Assembly: GCA_903834635.1 (NCBI GenBank)
Contig: CAILJO010000094.1
Coordinates: forward strand, 1 to 54,852
DNA from: an uncultured Micrococcales bacterium
Lineage (GTDB): Bacteria; Actinomycetota; Actinomycetes; Actinomycetales; Microbacteriaceae
Reading direction: 5' to 3'
Length of the DNA: 54,852 nucleotides
Both the position numbers and the translations under genes were made by a program. The notes beneath the pieces are model-generated. The model was given only the letters and a program-made list of their open reading frames with translations, was not told where the DNA came from and searched no databases. Shown in pieces: positions 18,603 through 28,048 of the stretch. Numbering within the stretch: the first letter of the stretch is position 1; every line of letters starts with the position of its first letter.

Positions 18603-20071
18603 TAGTTTTCACCGCCGATTAGTTTCAAAACTGCGTCGGCAAACTGTCGTCCGCGATCTGCATAATCCCTAAATTGATCCATGGAGGCAGAAGCAGGAGC
18701 CAAAAGCACCACATCTCCATCTGAGGCTAGGTTTGCTGCCGCCTCGACAGCGTGTGACATAACTTGATGATTCTCAGGCACGTTGATTTCGATTACCGGA
18801 ACCCCGGGAGCTTCACTTGACAGAGCCGCTAGGACAGCACCTCGCTCAGCACCGATCACCACTGCTCCTCTAAGTGAATCTTTGAAACGCTTAACTAGCG
18901 GCGAGATATCGACGCCTTTTAGAAGTCCGCCGACTATCCAGACCACATGGTCGAACGAACTAAGCGAGGCGGCGGTGGCGTGCGGGTTGGTTGCCTTGGA
19001 GTCATCGATCCAGGTAATACCATTGTGTTCGGCAATGAGTTGAATTCGGTGAGCGTCCATTCTGAAGCCAGCGATTGCCTGACGAATGGCCTCGGGCTCA
19101 ACCCCATATGACCTAGCGAGCGCTGAAGCGGCTGCCAAGTTAGACAGCAGGTGAGGGGTAACCACGCCGATGGCCGAAATGTCTTCAAAAGTTGCCAGTT
19201 GAAGGGCCTCGTTGTAGCGGTTGTCCAAAAAGGCTCTATCGCAAAGTATGTCTTCTGCAAAGCCCACTTGGCTGATGGCCGGCACTCCGATGGTGAAACC
19301 TATTGCCCTTGCACCTTCTACGACATCGGCACCCTCAACGGCCTTTTCGGTGGCCTTGTCTGAGGCGTTGTATACGCAAGCAACCTTGGTGTTCTCGTAT
19401 ATTTTTGCCTTTGCCGCCTTGTAGGCGTCGAAGTCGCCATGCCAATCCAGGTGGTCTTCATCAATGTTGAGAATTGCTGACGCAAATGGCGAAATGTTCG
19501 AGATGTAATGCAGTTGAAAACTCGACAATTCCACGACCAGAACCTCAAAACCAATTGGGTCTCGCACACAGTCAAGAATCGGAACGCCAATGTTGCCGCA
19601 GGCGGCAGCACGAACTCCCCCAGCAACAAGCATCGCGGTCGTCAATTGCGTGGTGGTCGTTTTTCCATTTGTTCCTGTGATGCAAATCCACTCGGATGGC
19701 TTGCCGGGTTTATCCCTAATTCGCCACGCTAGTTCAATGTCTACCCAGACATCGATATTCTGGTCTGCAGCCCAGGTAATCATTGGTGAGTCAGGGCGAA
19801 CTCCCGGAGAGGTAACAATCAGATTTGGTGCGAACTCAATAAGTGCAGCCGGCAATCCGGTCGCAGATTCCCCAGTTACGGCCTTCACGCCCAACACATC
19901 GAGAATGTCTAAATACTCGGCTTCGGTCTTTTCAGCCAAGACCAGCACGTTGCAGTTGAGTTCAGCTAGCGTATCCGCTACAGAAAAGCCGGAAACTCCC
20001 AAACCAATGACGGCTACTTTTAGCCCTCGCCATTCAGAGTTCCAGCTGGTGAGGTGTTCCAGGCTGGCCAT
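18602..20071 (-). CDS. murD: UDP-N-acetylmuramoyl-L-alanine--D-glutamate ligase MurD
   Basis: Adds D-glutamate to UDP-MurNAc-L-Ala with ATP. I start at ATG 20071 (MASLEHL), 5 bp after the mraY stop; the reading frame continues 19 codons further up into mraY but that part has no family resemblance. From this start it has 489 residues: an N-terminal UDP-binding domain (VIGLGVSGFS at 21-30), the P-loop GTNGKTTT at 133-140, NIDEDHLDWHG in the central domain and DDSKATNPHA before the C-terminal domain. Confidence 0.96.
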   Translation of the reverse strand: MASLEHLTSWNSEWRGLKVAVIGLGVSGFSVADTLAELNCNVLVLAEKTEAEYLDILDVLGVKAVTGESATGLPAALIEFAPNLIVTSPGVRPDSPMITWAADQNIDVWVDIELAWRIRDKPGKPSEWICITGTNGKTTTTQLTTAMLVAGGVRAAACGNIGVPILDCVRDPIGFEVLVVELSSFQLHYISNISPFASAILNIDEDHLDWHGDFDAYKAAKAKIYENTKVACVYNASDKATEKAVEGADVVEGARAIGFTIGVPAISQVGFAEDILCDRAFLDNRYNEALQLATFEDISAIGVVTPHLLSNLAAASALARSYGVEPEAIRQAIAGFRMDAHRIQLIAEHNGITWIDDSKATNPHATAASLSSFDHVVWIVGGLLKGVDISPLVKRFKDSLRGAVVIGAERGAVLAALSSEAPGVPVIEINVPENHQVMSHAVEAAANLASDGDVVLLAPASASMDQFRDYADRGRQFADAVLKLIGGEN

Positions 20072-20076
20072 GCGGT

Positions 20077-21180
20077 TTATCCGTAAGTCCACTCGATGTA
20101 GAAAAATCCAATTCCGAGCAAGACGCATAATCCACTAATGATCCAGAATCGGACCACGATCGTGATCTGCTGCCAACCTTTGAGCTCGAAATGATGGTGG
20201 AGCGGGCTCATCAAAAAGACTCTTCGCCCTGTTCCGGTCGTCCATTTGGTTATTTTGAAGAAGACTCGTTGAATAATCACCGAACCAGTGACAATGACAA
20301 AAAGCCCTCCCACTAACAGCAACAGCAGTTCTGTTCGAGACAGGATGGCCAGCGCGGCTAGTGCGCCACCAAGGCCGAGAGAGCCGGTGTCACCCATGAA
20401 AAGTCGTGCGGGTGAGGTGTTCCACCAGAGAAAACCGATCAAAGAGCCCACAATGGCAGAGGCAACGGCGGCTAGATCCAGCGGATCGCGCACGGTGTAG
20501 CAATGACTTAGGTTGTCTACCACCGTGGAACACGACTGGTTGAACTGCCAGAAGCCGATAACGACATAAGAACCAATAGCCATGATGCTGGCGCCGGTTG
20601 CTAAACCATCAAGACCGTCTGCAATGTTCACTCCGTTTGAAGTACCTGAAATCAGCAGATAAAACCAAACGGCCAGCAAAATACTGCCGACCACTCCGCC
20701 AAAGATCAGTAGAAATGAGAAATTTGTGTCTCGAACCGTCGAGATAAACGACGAAGCCGGCAAGACACCCTGTTCATTTGGCGTGCGCAGCGCAAAATAA
20801 GTGAAAACCAACGAAACAATAGCCTGTCCTGCCATCTTGGCCCAACCGCTGAGCCCCAGGCTCCGTTGCTTGTGCGTCTTGATGTAGTCGTCCAAAAATC
20901 CGACGAGACCTAGGCCCACCATCATGAACAGTGCAAGAATTGCCGAAATCGAAGGCACTTCAAAATTGATTGCCTTAGATACGAAATATCCGATAACCGA
21001 ACCGAGAATAAAAACGATTCCACCCATGGTTGGCGTTCCGCGCTTGGTGTGGTGGGCCTCTGGCCCATCCTCGCGGATAAATTGCCCCCACTGCAGGCGC
21101 TTAAACATCCAAATAAAAGCGGGAGTCATAAAAAGAGTGAAAAGCATGCCGATTCCGCCGGCAACCAAAATGGATCTCAC
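20077..21180 (-). CDS. mraY: Phospho-N-acetylmuramoyl-pentapeptide transferase MraY
   Basis: Integral membrane enzyme that moves phospho-MurNAc-pentapeptide to undecaprenyl phosphate, making lipid I. The 367-residue protein has about ten transmembrane segments and the active-site aspartate motifs [21 protein letters not shown] and [11 protein letters not shown], with HHHFELKGW near the C-terminus. It starts with GTG at 21180, overlapping the murF TAG stop, and ends just before murD. Confidence 0.97.
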   Translation of the reverse strand: MRSILVAGGIGMLFTLFMTPAFIWMFKRLQWGQFIREDGPEAHHTKRGTPTMGGIVFILGSVIGYFVSKAINFEVPSISAILALFMMVGLGLVGFLDDYIKTHKQRSLGLSGWAKMAGQAIVSLVFTYFALRTPNEQGVLPASSFISTVRDTNFSFLLIFGGVVGSILLAVWFYLLISGTSNGVNIADGLDGLATGASIMAIGSYVVIGFWQFNQSCSTVVDNLSHCYTVRDPLDLAAVASAIVGSLIGFLWWNTSPARLFMGDTGSLGLGGALAALAILSRTELLLLLVGGLFVIVTGSVIIQRVFFKITKWTTGTGRRVFLMSPLHHHFELKGWQQITIVVRFWIISGLCVLLGIGFFYIEWTYG

Positions 21181-22571
21181 TATTCAACTCCCATCAATGC
21201 ATCTCCGAGGTGGCTCAAATTTGCTGATTTTGAGGACTTAACCAACACGATATCGCCCAACCTAAGCATTTCACGAACTGCCTCTAAAGCCTCGTCAATA
21301 CGCTCGAAGAATTTGGATTCGCCATCCCATGAGCCCTCTTGAGTGGCACCCATGTGGATCAGTTTTGCTCCTGCACCAACGACTACGAGCTGATCAATAT
21401 TCAAGCGAACAACTAGACGCCCGATGGAATCATGTTCGTGCACCGAGAATTCACCGAGTTCGGCCATTTCTCCAAGCACGGCTATAGTGCGACGGCCGGT
21501 TTGACGACCTAGTACAGCCAAAGTTTGGAGGGCAGCCTTTGTTGAATCAGGTGAAGCGTTATAGGCATCGTTGATAATCGCGATCCCCTCTCGCTCTTGA
21601 AGCTGCATCCTCCAACGCTCTGCCAGTGGCAAGGCTTTGAGCGCTTCGAAAACCCTGTCACGACTCAGCCCGAGCGAATCACACACAGCGATGGTGGCAA
21701 GAGCATTCATCATTTGATGCTCTCCAAGTATTTGAAGCGTGAGTTCCTTCGTTTCACCATTAGAGAACCTGACTGTCCCCGAAGTTCCATCGAGACTGAG
21801 CTGCGAATCGGTTAATTGATAGTCGGCGCTATTAGCGCCAAATGAAACTGACTTTCCGGGGAATTCTGTTGCCATTTCTCGGCAATAGGAGTCATCCCCG
21901 TTGTAGACCAAAAGTCCTTCTGGCCGGATGTGCTTGATGAGTTCAGCTTTGATTCGCGCGGTAACCTCTATGCCACCAAACTCACCGGCGTGCGCCAGAC
22001 CAATCTTAAGTTCAACACCGATATCGGGTTTGCACATTTTTGCCAGGTAGTCGATTGAGCCCAGCCCTCCGGCACCAAGTTCGACAACAAGATATTTCGT
22101 GCTCGGCTTCGCCAACAACATCGAGATTGGAGCTCCAACCTCGTTATTGAACGATTCGCGAGGAGCGATGGTCTCACCAAACGTCTCCAACGCAGCTCGA
22201 AGCATGTTTTTTGTCGAAGTTTTCCCATTCGAACCAGTCACACCTATGACAGTTAAATTTCCCTGTTCGCGCAGCTGGTCAAGAACCGCGGTGGCGAGCA
22301 AACCAAGTGCGGCGACAACATCGGGAACCACGATTTGGGTGATGTTATCTGAAACTTCGTGTTGAACGAGAGCTGCAACTGCACCCGAGGCCTTTGCATC
22401 TGAGACGAACAGGTGACCGTCGGTCTGTTCGCCCGGCTTGGCGACAAAAAGGAAACCGGGTTCGATTCGACGAGAGTCGGTTTCAACGCCTGAGGAAATC
22501 ATGACATCGGGCGAACCGAGAACCCGCCCTCCGACGATCTCGCCGATCCGTGCTGCCGAGAGACTGATCAT
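21180..22571 (-). CDS. murF: UDP-N-acetylmuramoyl-tripeptide--D-alanyl-D-alanine ligase MurF
   Basis: Adds the D-Ala-D-Ala dipeptide to the UDP-MurNAc-tripeptide using ATP. From ATG 22571, which overlaps the murE stop as ATGA, it has 463 residues; a TTG two codons earlier is less likely. The P-loop GSNGKTSTK, the central-domain region with [11 protein letters not shown], and [12 protein letters not shown] at the C-terminal domain boundary identify the family. Confidence 0.95.
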   Translation of the reverse strand: MISLSAARIGEIVGGRVLGSPDVMISSGVETDSRRIEPGFLFVAKPGEQTDGHLFVSDAKASGAVAALVQHEVSDNITQIVVPDVVAALGLLATAVLDQLREQGNLTVIGVTGSNGKTSTKNMLRAALETFGETIAPRESFNNEVGAPISMLLAKPSTKYLVVELGAGGLGSIDYLAKMCKPDIGVELKIGLAHAGEFGGIEVTARIKAELIKHIRPEGLLVYNGDDSYCREMATEFPGKSVSFGANSADYQLTDSQLSLDGTSGTVRFSNGETKELTLQILGEHQMMNALATIAVCDSLGLSRDRVFEALKALPLAERWRMQLQEREGIAIINDAYNASPDSTKAALQTLAVLGRQTGRRTIAVLGEMAELGEFSVHEHDSIGRLVVRLNIDQLVVVGAGAKLIHMGATQEGSWDGESKFFERIDEALEAVREMLRLGDIVLVKSSKSANLSHLGDALMGVE

Positions 22572-24106
22572 GACCAACCGCTTTCGCGAAGTGCATCTCG
22601 GGCCTCTTTGCGAGCAGAATAAACGGTTCGGACTCCCTCTATGTCTCGATAGTCCTGGTGGCCTGGCCCAGCCCAGAGAATTGCGTCGCCCTCAGAAACC
22701 AAAGACAAAGCCTTGCGAATAGCGGCCTCGGGTGGGCTCACCTCATAGATTTCAAGTTCGGGACGTTCTTCGCGCGCGCTATCGACGAGAGTCTTTCTAA
22801 TGGATGTCGGGTCTTCAAATCTGGGGTGATGGTCGGTAATAACCAGGATGTCGCAGCCTCGTGCTGCGACTCGAGCCATGTCAGGTCGCTTCGTGGCGTC
22901 TCGATCTCCGTCGGCACCAAACAACATCAAGACCTTGCCTTTTGTGACCTTGCGAACGGCTGCCAGAGTGTTAAGGAAGGCATCTGGACTATGACCGAAA
23001 TCGACATACACATCAGGCCCACTATCGCCCGTCATTCTTTCGGTTCGTCCTGGCAAATAGGCGTCGATACCATCGTGAATGGCTGAGGCGATCGAGTCCC
23101 AGACAAACCCTGCCTGCAACAGCATGACAATGGCTAAACCAGCATTGGCCGCCATGTGCGCACCGATAAGCGGAACCTTTGAAAACAGTGTGCCTTCAGG
23201 TCCAGACAGTTCAAAAGAGGTAAACGCTGGGGTCTCCTCTTTTACGGTGACCGTGTAGTCGGCGCTATCGGCCGAGGTACTCGAAATGGTTACGAAAGGA
23301 ATTGCGCTCGCCTGGGCTGCTCTTAGCCCGTAAGGCGAATCAAGACAAATAACGGCACGGTCGGCGCGGCGCGGAGAAAAAAGTTCTAACTTTGCCTGGA
23401 AGTAGGTCTCCATATCGCCGTAATCATCAAGGTGATCATGACTCAGGTTGGTGAACGCAGCCACATCAAAGTGCAGGCCATCCACCCTTAACTGAGTTAG
23501 CGCCTGCGCAGAGACTTCTAGAACTGCCGAAGTTACACCCTTTTCTTTCATGCGAGCGATTAGAGCGTTCATCTCAGTGCTTTCAGGTGTGGTCAAACGA
23601 CTGACTATGACTTCACCGGCAATGTGGCGTTCGGCAGTTGAGGTTAGCCCCGTAACTTGACCAAGTTGCCTAAGGATGGCTTCGAGAATGTAAGACGTGC
23701 TGGTCTTGCCGTTGGTTCCAGTCGTGGCGAAGAGCTTCGGCATGGTGCCGGGCAGGTTTCCATAAACATAGGCGGCTAGATCGCCAAGTGTTGAACGTGG
23801 GTTTTCAAGCAGAAGCGTCGGCAACCCGCAATCGCGGGCTATCTGCGCGCCGGCGGAATCCGTTATCAGAGCGATAGCCCCGTTTTCTATAGCCTTGGCA
23901 ACGAAGTTGGCACCGTGAGTTTTCAAACCCGGCATGGCTACGAACACATCTCCGTGGCGCAGGTCATTGGTGTTCATTGAAATGCCGGTGGCCGAAACAT
24001 CAGACTGCTCGCCGAACCAGGCAAGCTCAAAGCGTGAGGCTATGTCTCTAAGCGCGACAGGTTTGACCCGCTCGGGTCTCAAAATTGGTGGAATGGATTC
24101 TTTCAT
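22568..24106 (-). CDS. murE: UDP-N-acetylmuramyl tripeptide synthase MurE, atypical amino-acid motif
   Basis: Adds the third stem-peptide amino acid to UDP-MurNAc-L-Ala-D-Glu. The 512-residue protein has the P-loop TGTNGKTST starting near residue 129, LSHDHLDDYG, a carbamylated-lysine motif FQAKLELF and the C-terminal VDFGHSPDAF. The residues that read the incoming diamino acid, DNPR in meso-diaminopimelate ligases, are here DHHPR (residues 425-429). Microbacteriaceae often use type B peptidoglycan with Lys, Orn, diaminobutyrate or homoserine rather than meso-DAP, so a non-DAP substrate is plausible. It lies between ftsI and murF. Confidence 0.94.
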   Translation of the reverse strand: MKESIPPILRPERVKPVALRDIASRFELAWFGEQSDVSATGISMNTNDLRHGDVFVAMPGLKTHGANFVAKAIENGAIALITDSAGAQIARDCGLPTLLLENPRSTLGDLAAYVYGNLPGTMPKLFATTGTNGKTSTSYILEAILRQLGQVTGLTSTAERHIAGEVIVSRLTTPESTEMNALIARMKEKGVTSAVLEVSAQALTQLRVDGLHFDVAAFTNLSHDHLDDYGDMETYFQAKLELFSPRRADRAVICLDSPYGLRAAQASAIPFVTISSTSADSADYTVTVKEETPAFTSFELSGPEGTLFSKVPLIGAHMAANAGLAIVMLLQAGFVWDSIASAIHDGIDAYLPGRTERMTGDSGPDVYVDFGHSPDAFLNTLAAVRKVTKGKVLMLFGADGDRDATKRPDMARVAARGCDILVITDHHPRFEDPTSIRKTLVDSAREERPELEIYEVSPPEAAIRKALSLVSEGDAILWAGPGHQDYRDIEGVRTVYSARKEARDALRESGWS

Positions 24107-24109
24107 GAG

Positions 24110-25870
24110 CTACCAAGTTGTCGGAATGTTGGCGGACTTTGTCGTTGATGGCGGCACGCGATAGGTACGAAGAACCTGCGACAGAATGCGCTTAAAGGGT
24201 GGAGTCGCACCAATCGAGTTGCTGACTTTGCGGGATTTATAAATAGTGACCGCAACAACGTAGCGTGGGTCCTCGGCGGGGGCCATACCGATGAACGAAA
24301 TCGCATGTAAATAACCGTAGCCCGAGCCCTGCTGAATCTGGGCAGTTCCCGACTTGCCGGCGACACGATAACCAGAAATCCCGGCAGTGCGTCCGATTCC
24401 ACCCTGCTCAACAACCTTTTCAAGCATGTCAATGGTTGACCTAGCGGTAGTCGCACTTATGGCACGAACACCTGGCCTTGTGGCCGTCGACTTGATGTTG
24501 CCGGAGGCATCTTGGCAGCCTTCAACGAGAGTTGGTTGAAGTCGAACACCACCATTGGCAATGGTCTGATAGAGAAAAGCGGTTTGAATCGGGGTAACCG
24601 AAATGCCTTGGCCGAACATAGAAACTTTGTCGGTTAGCTTGTCCCACTGCTGCCACTGGTGAAGAACACCACCGGACTCACCCTCGAAGTTAACGTCGGT
24701 CTTTTCACCCAAGCCAAAAAGCTTTAGGTAGTTGTAACGAGTAGCAGTATCAACCCGTGAGCCGAGTTTCACGATACCCGTGTTAGAAGAGTCACGGAGC
24801 ACGCCGGTGAGAGTTAGTTTGTCATTGCCATGCTTGTGGCTGTCTTGGATGGTTTGCCCCCACGGAAGTCGCAAACTAAATGGCGCTATGACGTGCGTCG
24901 ATGGCGTTGCCTTGCCCTGGTCAACGAGCGTGGCCGCGGTCACGGTTTTCAGAGTCGAACCCGGCTCAAACGTCGCCTGGAAGATTCTGGAGCCACGATC
25001 CGCTGCATTCGACTTCCAAAATGCATTCGGATCAACCGAAGGAGCCTCAGCGGCAACCAAGATCTTCCCGGTCTTAGCTTCAATGACCAGTGCGCTGGCC
25101 CAGTCTGCGTTCAGATCTCGGACCGCATTGGTAAGAACCTGCTGAGAGAAGTATTGAAGGTCAGCGTTAATGGTCAAAACGATATTGTTGCCATTTTTCA
25201 CCGTCTTGGAAACCACGGCGCTGCTCGGGATGCGAATGCCGTCGGTAGCACCACGTTCGAACGTCTCTTTGCCATCTACGCCTGCAAGACAGGTGTTGTA
25301 CTGGCGTTCGAGTCCGGCCAAAGGCGTGCCATCTTGGCCGATGAAGCCCAAAAGGTTTCCGCCTACCGCACCGTCAGGATAAACGCGAGACATGATTGGG
25401 TCATAGAACATCCAAGGCAAATCGATTTTCTTAAGAGCTCGATAAACCGCCGCTGGAACGGACTTTTTAATGTTGGCGTAACTACTTGTGCCTGAGATCT
25501 TGGCCAGAACGTCCGCTGGTTGCATGCTCAAAACAGCAGCAACCTCTGTAGCCTGCTGTTCGACGGAGATTTCGATGTCCTGGCCGTTGACGGTCCTGGT
25601 TATTGGCTTCACGTTGATTGGTGCCGCGTTAATGTCATAGCGGGTGACAGAACGAGCAAGCACAGCCCCGCTTGAGTCGAGTATCTCTCCGCGAACGGCG
25701 GGAATGACTCTTGTTACCGATCTTTTTTCTTTAGATACGGCGTTTATTTCACCGGCGCGGACAATCTGAAATTCGGCCAATTTGGCCGTAAATGCCACGA
25801 CAACGATCAACATAATGGCCGCGTACCATCGCAGCCGCTTATCGGGGTTGCCAGGCTCCATGTATCCCAT
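24110..25870 (-). CDS. ftsI: Septal peptidoglycan transpeptidase FtsI (PBP3 family)
   Basis: Class B penicillin-binding protein that cross-links septal wall with FtsW. Its 586 residues contain a short cytoplasmic tail, one transmembrane helix (about 16-36), an N-terminal pedestal domain and the transpeptidase domain. Active-site motifs are STLK with nucleophile Ser305 and Lys308, SSN in DSSNTG, and KSGTAQ. The start ATG at 25870 lies 20 bp after ftsL. No PASTA domains follow the transpeptidase domain. Confidence 0.95.
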   Translation of the reverse strand: MGYMEPGNPDKRLRWYAAIMLIVVVAFTAKLAEFQIVRAGEINAVSKEKRSVTRVIPAVRGEILDSSGAVLARSVTRYDINAAPINVKPITRTVNGQDIEISVEQQATEVAAVLSMQPADVLAKISGTSSYANIKKSVPAAVYRALKKIDLPWMFYDPIMSRVYPDGAVGGNLLGFIGQDGTPLAGLERQYNTCLAGVDGKETFERGATDGIRIPSSAVVSKTVKNGNNIVLTINADLQYFSQQVLTNAVRDLNADWASALVIEAKTGKILVAAEAPSVDPNAFWKSNAADRGSRIFQATFEPGSTLKTVTAATLVDQGKATPSTHVIAPFSLRLPWGQTIQDSHKHGNDKLTLTGVLRDSSNTGIVKLGSRVDTATRYNYLKLFGLGEKTDVNFEGESGGVLHQWQQWDKLTDKVSMFGQGISVTPIQTAFLYQTIANGGVRLQPTLVEGCQDASGNIKSTATRPGVRAISATTARSTIDMLEKVVEQGGIGRTAGISGYRVAGKSGTAQIQQGSGYGYLHAISFIGMAPAEDPRYVVAVTIYKSRKVSNSIGATPPFKRILSQVLRTYRVPPSTTKSANIPTTW

Positions 25871-25890
25871 GACAACCTGCCTTGTTGAAT

Positions 25891-26535
25891 CTAGTGCGTT
25901 GGAGAGGTCAATAGACCATTAGACGAGGCTACTTGAGTCACCGGCGAAAGGTGCTGAACGACATTAGTTTTCACAGATGAAATCGGGGTCGACTGAGGTG
26001 CCGAGGCTTTGGCCGCTAGAGCGGCAGCAATGGTAGCTGCTCTAGCAGCCTTGGCAGCTGCGGCGGCGGCCTTGATTGCAACAACATCGGTTTGATCGGT
26101 GAGCATGGCGTTAGGAACTAGGTTTTGAGCGACGTGGCCACTCGAGGCATAGGCCGCAGTTGGCTTTCCGATGACCTTTTGGTCTGCAAGCACAAGGAAC
26201 ACCGGGTTTGTGTTGGCAACCATTCCAAGACCGTGAGCGGCATTTGCCAAGTTTTGTTGAGATGACAGCGAATCGACTTGAGCAGACAGAATGTCGCTAG
26301 TGGTGGTTAGTTCTTTGTTGGTCTGCTTCAGTTGTGCCAACTGATATGCGCCTTGCGAGATAAAGGCTCCCACGACTAGCATCCCGAGCTGAATGGCAAC
26401 GAGACCGAGGATTGCAATCACGGGAGCGCTGAATCGACGGCTGCCAACCTGAGAACGCGCTGCCGCAACCAAGCGAGGTGCGAACCCGGTTGTTAGTCGT
26501 GGCGTTGTGGCGGTTTGGATTCTTAGTGTGCTCAT
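25891..26535 (-). CDS. ftsL: FtsL-like septum protein with Ala-rich C-terminal tail
   Basis: Small bitopic protein in the position of ftsL between rsmH and ftsI; FtsL normally forms a complex with FtsB and FtsQ. The 214 residues comprise a basic cytoplasmic part (1-38), one transmembrane helix (about 39-61), a heptad-like coiled coil (about 64-100) ending near GLGMV, which fits FtsL/DivIC, then a long tail rich in Ala, Ser and Thr (about 120-214) not needed for the fold. The call depends on topology and position; direct sequence resemblance is low, as usual for FtsL. Its ATG overlaps the rsmH stop as ATGA. Confidence 0.78.
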   Translation of the reverse strand: MSTLRIQTATTPRLTTGFAPRLVAAARSQVGSRRFSAPVIAILGLVAIQLGMLVVGAFISQGAYQLAQLKQTNKELTTTSDILSAQVDSLSSQQNLANAAHGLGMVANTNPVFLVLADQKVIGKPTAAYASSGHVAQNLVPNAMLTDQTDVVAIKAAAAAAKAARAATIAAALAAKASAPQSTPISSVKTNVVQHLSPVTQVASSNGLLTSPTH

Positions 26536-27488
26536 GCTGCTTGCCTTATCTTTTGAGCTGCGCGCAGGCGAACAGATGCCGCGCGAGGATTGCTGATAAT
26601 TTCTTCTGCCGTGGCAGCCTCGGCGCCTTTCACCAAAAGGCGAAGGACTGGGGCGTGCTCAGGAAGCTCGATTGGAAGCTCGATTGGAGCCGATGATGTC
26701 GAAGCGGCGACCAGCGCTTGCTTGACAATGCGGTCCTCTAGCGAGTGATAGGCCAAGGCAAGGATGCGACCGCCAACGCGAAGGGCACGAATCGCTGCAG
26801 GCATGGTTCGCTTGAGCACTTCTAGCTCGGCGTTGACTTCGATTCTCAAAGCCTGAAAGACGCGCTTGGCAGGGTGTCCCGATGACTTGCCAGGAATGAA
26901 GGGAACCAACTTGATAATCAACTGAGCCAATTCGGTGCTGTTGATGAACGGGGCGCTCTTGCGAACATCGACGATTGCCCTAGCGATCGGTTTGGCATAG
27001 CGCTCTTCGCCGTATTCCTTGAATATGCGAGCGAGGTCACCCTCGGCGTAGGTGTTCAGAACATCTGCAGCGGTCAGTCCCGTTGAGTTGTCCATGCGCA
27101 TGTCTAGAGGCGCGTCGTATGAATAGGCAAAACCGCGGTCAGCCTCGTCGAGTTGCATTGACGAAACGCCGAGGTCCATAAGAATCGCGTCGACCGAGTC
27201 GATTTCTAGGTCATCGAGGGCGTCTTCGATCTGGTCGTAGACAACGTGACAAAAAGAAACTCGGTCACCAAAAGCCGAAAGGCGTTCCTTGGCGAGAGCC
27301 AAGGCATTTGGGTCTCGGTCTAGACCGACGACGTGCAAGTTAGGAAAACGCTTCAGAAACGCTTCGGTGTGGCCGCCCAAGCCCAGGGTGCAGTCAACCA
27401 AGATGGCGTTGCCGCCCTCAAGGGCCGGTGCTAACACTTCGATGCAACGCTCTAAAAGAACTGGCTCGTGGAGGTCTGAGATTGACAT
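26532..27488 (-). CDS. rsmH: 16S rRNA (cytosine1402-N4)-methyltransferase RsmH
   Basis: SAM-dependent methyltransferase acting on C1402 of 16S rRNA. The 318-residue protein begins with HEPVLLERC, has the SAM-binding DCTLGLGGHTEAF near residue 32, GLDRDPNAL near 55 and the family motif MDLGVSSMQLDEADRGF near 105. Close to the C-terminus a 12-bp tandem duplication in the DNA (26662-26685) repeats IELP. GGAAGG precedes the ATG. It lies downstream of mraZ, separated by a structured leader. Confidence 0.97.
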   Translation of the reverse strand: MSISDLHEPVLLERCIEVLAPALEGGNAILVDCTLGLGGHTEAFLKRFPNLHVVGLDRDPNALALAKERLSAFGDRVSFCHVVYDQIEDALDDLEIDSVDAILMDLGVSSMQLDEADRGFAYSYDAPLDMRMDNSTGLTAADVLNTYAEGDLARIFKEYGEERYAKPIARAIVDVRKSAPFINSTELAQLIIKLVPFIPGKSSGHPAKRVFQALRIEVNAELEVLKRTMPAAIRALRVGGRILALAYHSLEDRIVKQALVAASTSSAPIELPIELPEHAPVLRLLVKGAEAATAEEIISNPRAASVRLRAAQKIRQAA

Positions 27489-27513
27489 AGCCTTCCGGCT
27501 TCGGGCTCCATCA

Positions 27514-27594
27514 TCTAGAACCCCATCCGTGATTCCGACCTAGGGGAAGAAGGTCGGTCTCTGCTCGGGTGGAGATCTAGCCGATGGGGCTAGA
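27514..27594 (-). ncRNA. Candidate mraW RNA motif in the mraZ-rsmH leader
   Basis: The 101-bp mraZ-rsmH spacer can fold, on the minus strand, into a closing stem TCTAGCCCCATC (27583-27594) pairing with GATGGGGTTCTAGA (27514-27527, two-base bulge), enclosing a 7-bp hairpin CCGACCT/AGGTCGG (27535-27557) with a nine-base loop. The closing stem includes the mraZ stop codon, and the rsmH ribosome site lies just after the structure. A conserved actinobacterial 'mraW RNA motif' is known in the 5' leader of mraW/rsmH; identity with it is inferred from position and folding, not from an alignment. Confidence 0.65.
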
Positions 27595-28021
27595 AGATTC
27601 CCGGAATCACCTCCCCGTCACGGTTGGCGAACTTGGCTTCTTGCTCCGCCTCATAGGCAGCCCAAGCGGTGGCATCCCATATTTCAAGGTGGGTGCGCAC
27701 GCCGATTAGCACCAATTCGCGGTCGAGCTTGGCGTAGGTGCGAAGTTGTGGGGCAATCGAAATGCGCCCCTGACGGTCTGGCAGCTCGTGCTTTGCTCCG
27801 GCCATGAAAAGGCGAACGTAAGAACGCTGGTCTGGTGTGGTCATGGCGGCTGCATCCATGTTGGCCACTAGGTCATTGAAGTAAGTCGAGGTGTAGACGT
27901 AAAGGCAGCCCTCTTGGCCCTTGGTGATGTAAAGACCGGCCTGAAATTCGTCGCGCAACTTGGCAGGCAGGATCAGTCGACCTTTGTCGTCGAGTTTCGG
28001 TTCGTAGGTACCTGAAAACAT
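27590..28021 (-). CDS. mraZ: Transcriptional regulator MraZ
   Basis: DNA-binding repressor of the dcw cluster, made of two AbrB-like swapped-hairpin domains. From ATG 28021 (MFSGTYEPKLDDKGR) it has 143 residues; the two domain signatures are DDKGRLILPAKLR near residue 10 and DRQGRISIAPQLR near residue 78. A strong AAGGAGG ribosome site decides this start over an upstream extension of 21 codons. It is the first gene of the division and cell-wall cluster, and direct repeats matching an MraZ operator lie just upstream. Confidence 0.97.
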   Translation of the reverse strand: MFSGTYEPKLDDKGRLILPAKLRDEFQAGLYITKGQEGCLYVYTSTYFNDLVANMDAAAMTTPDQRSYVRLFMAGAKHELPDRQGRISIAPQLRTYAKLDRELVLIGVRTHLEIWDATAWAAYEAEQEAKFANRDGEVIPGIF

Positions 28022-28048
28022 CTGAATCCTCCTTTCTGCACCAAAGCG

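Noticed and set aside
20072-20128. N-terminal extension of MurD into mraY
   Set aside because: The 19 extra residues are not MurD-like, and ATG 20071 lies just after the mraY stop.
24830-25495. A 221-codon open frame opposite ftsI
   Set aside because: Antisense shadow of conserved transpeptidase sequence with no recognisable domain.
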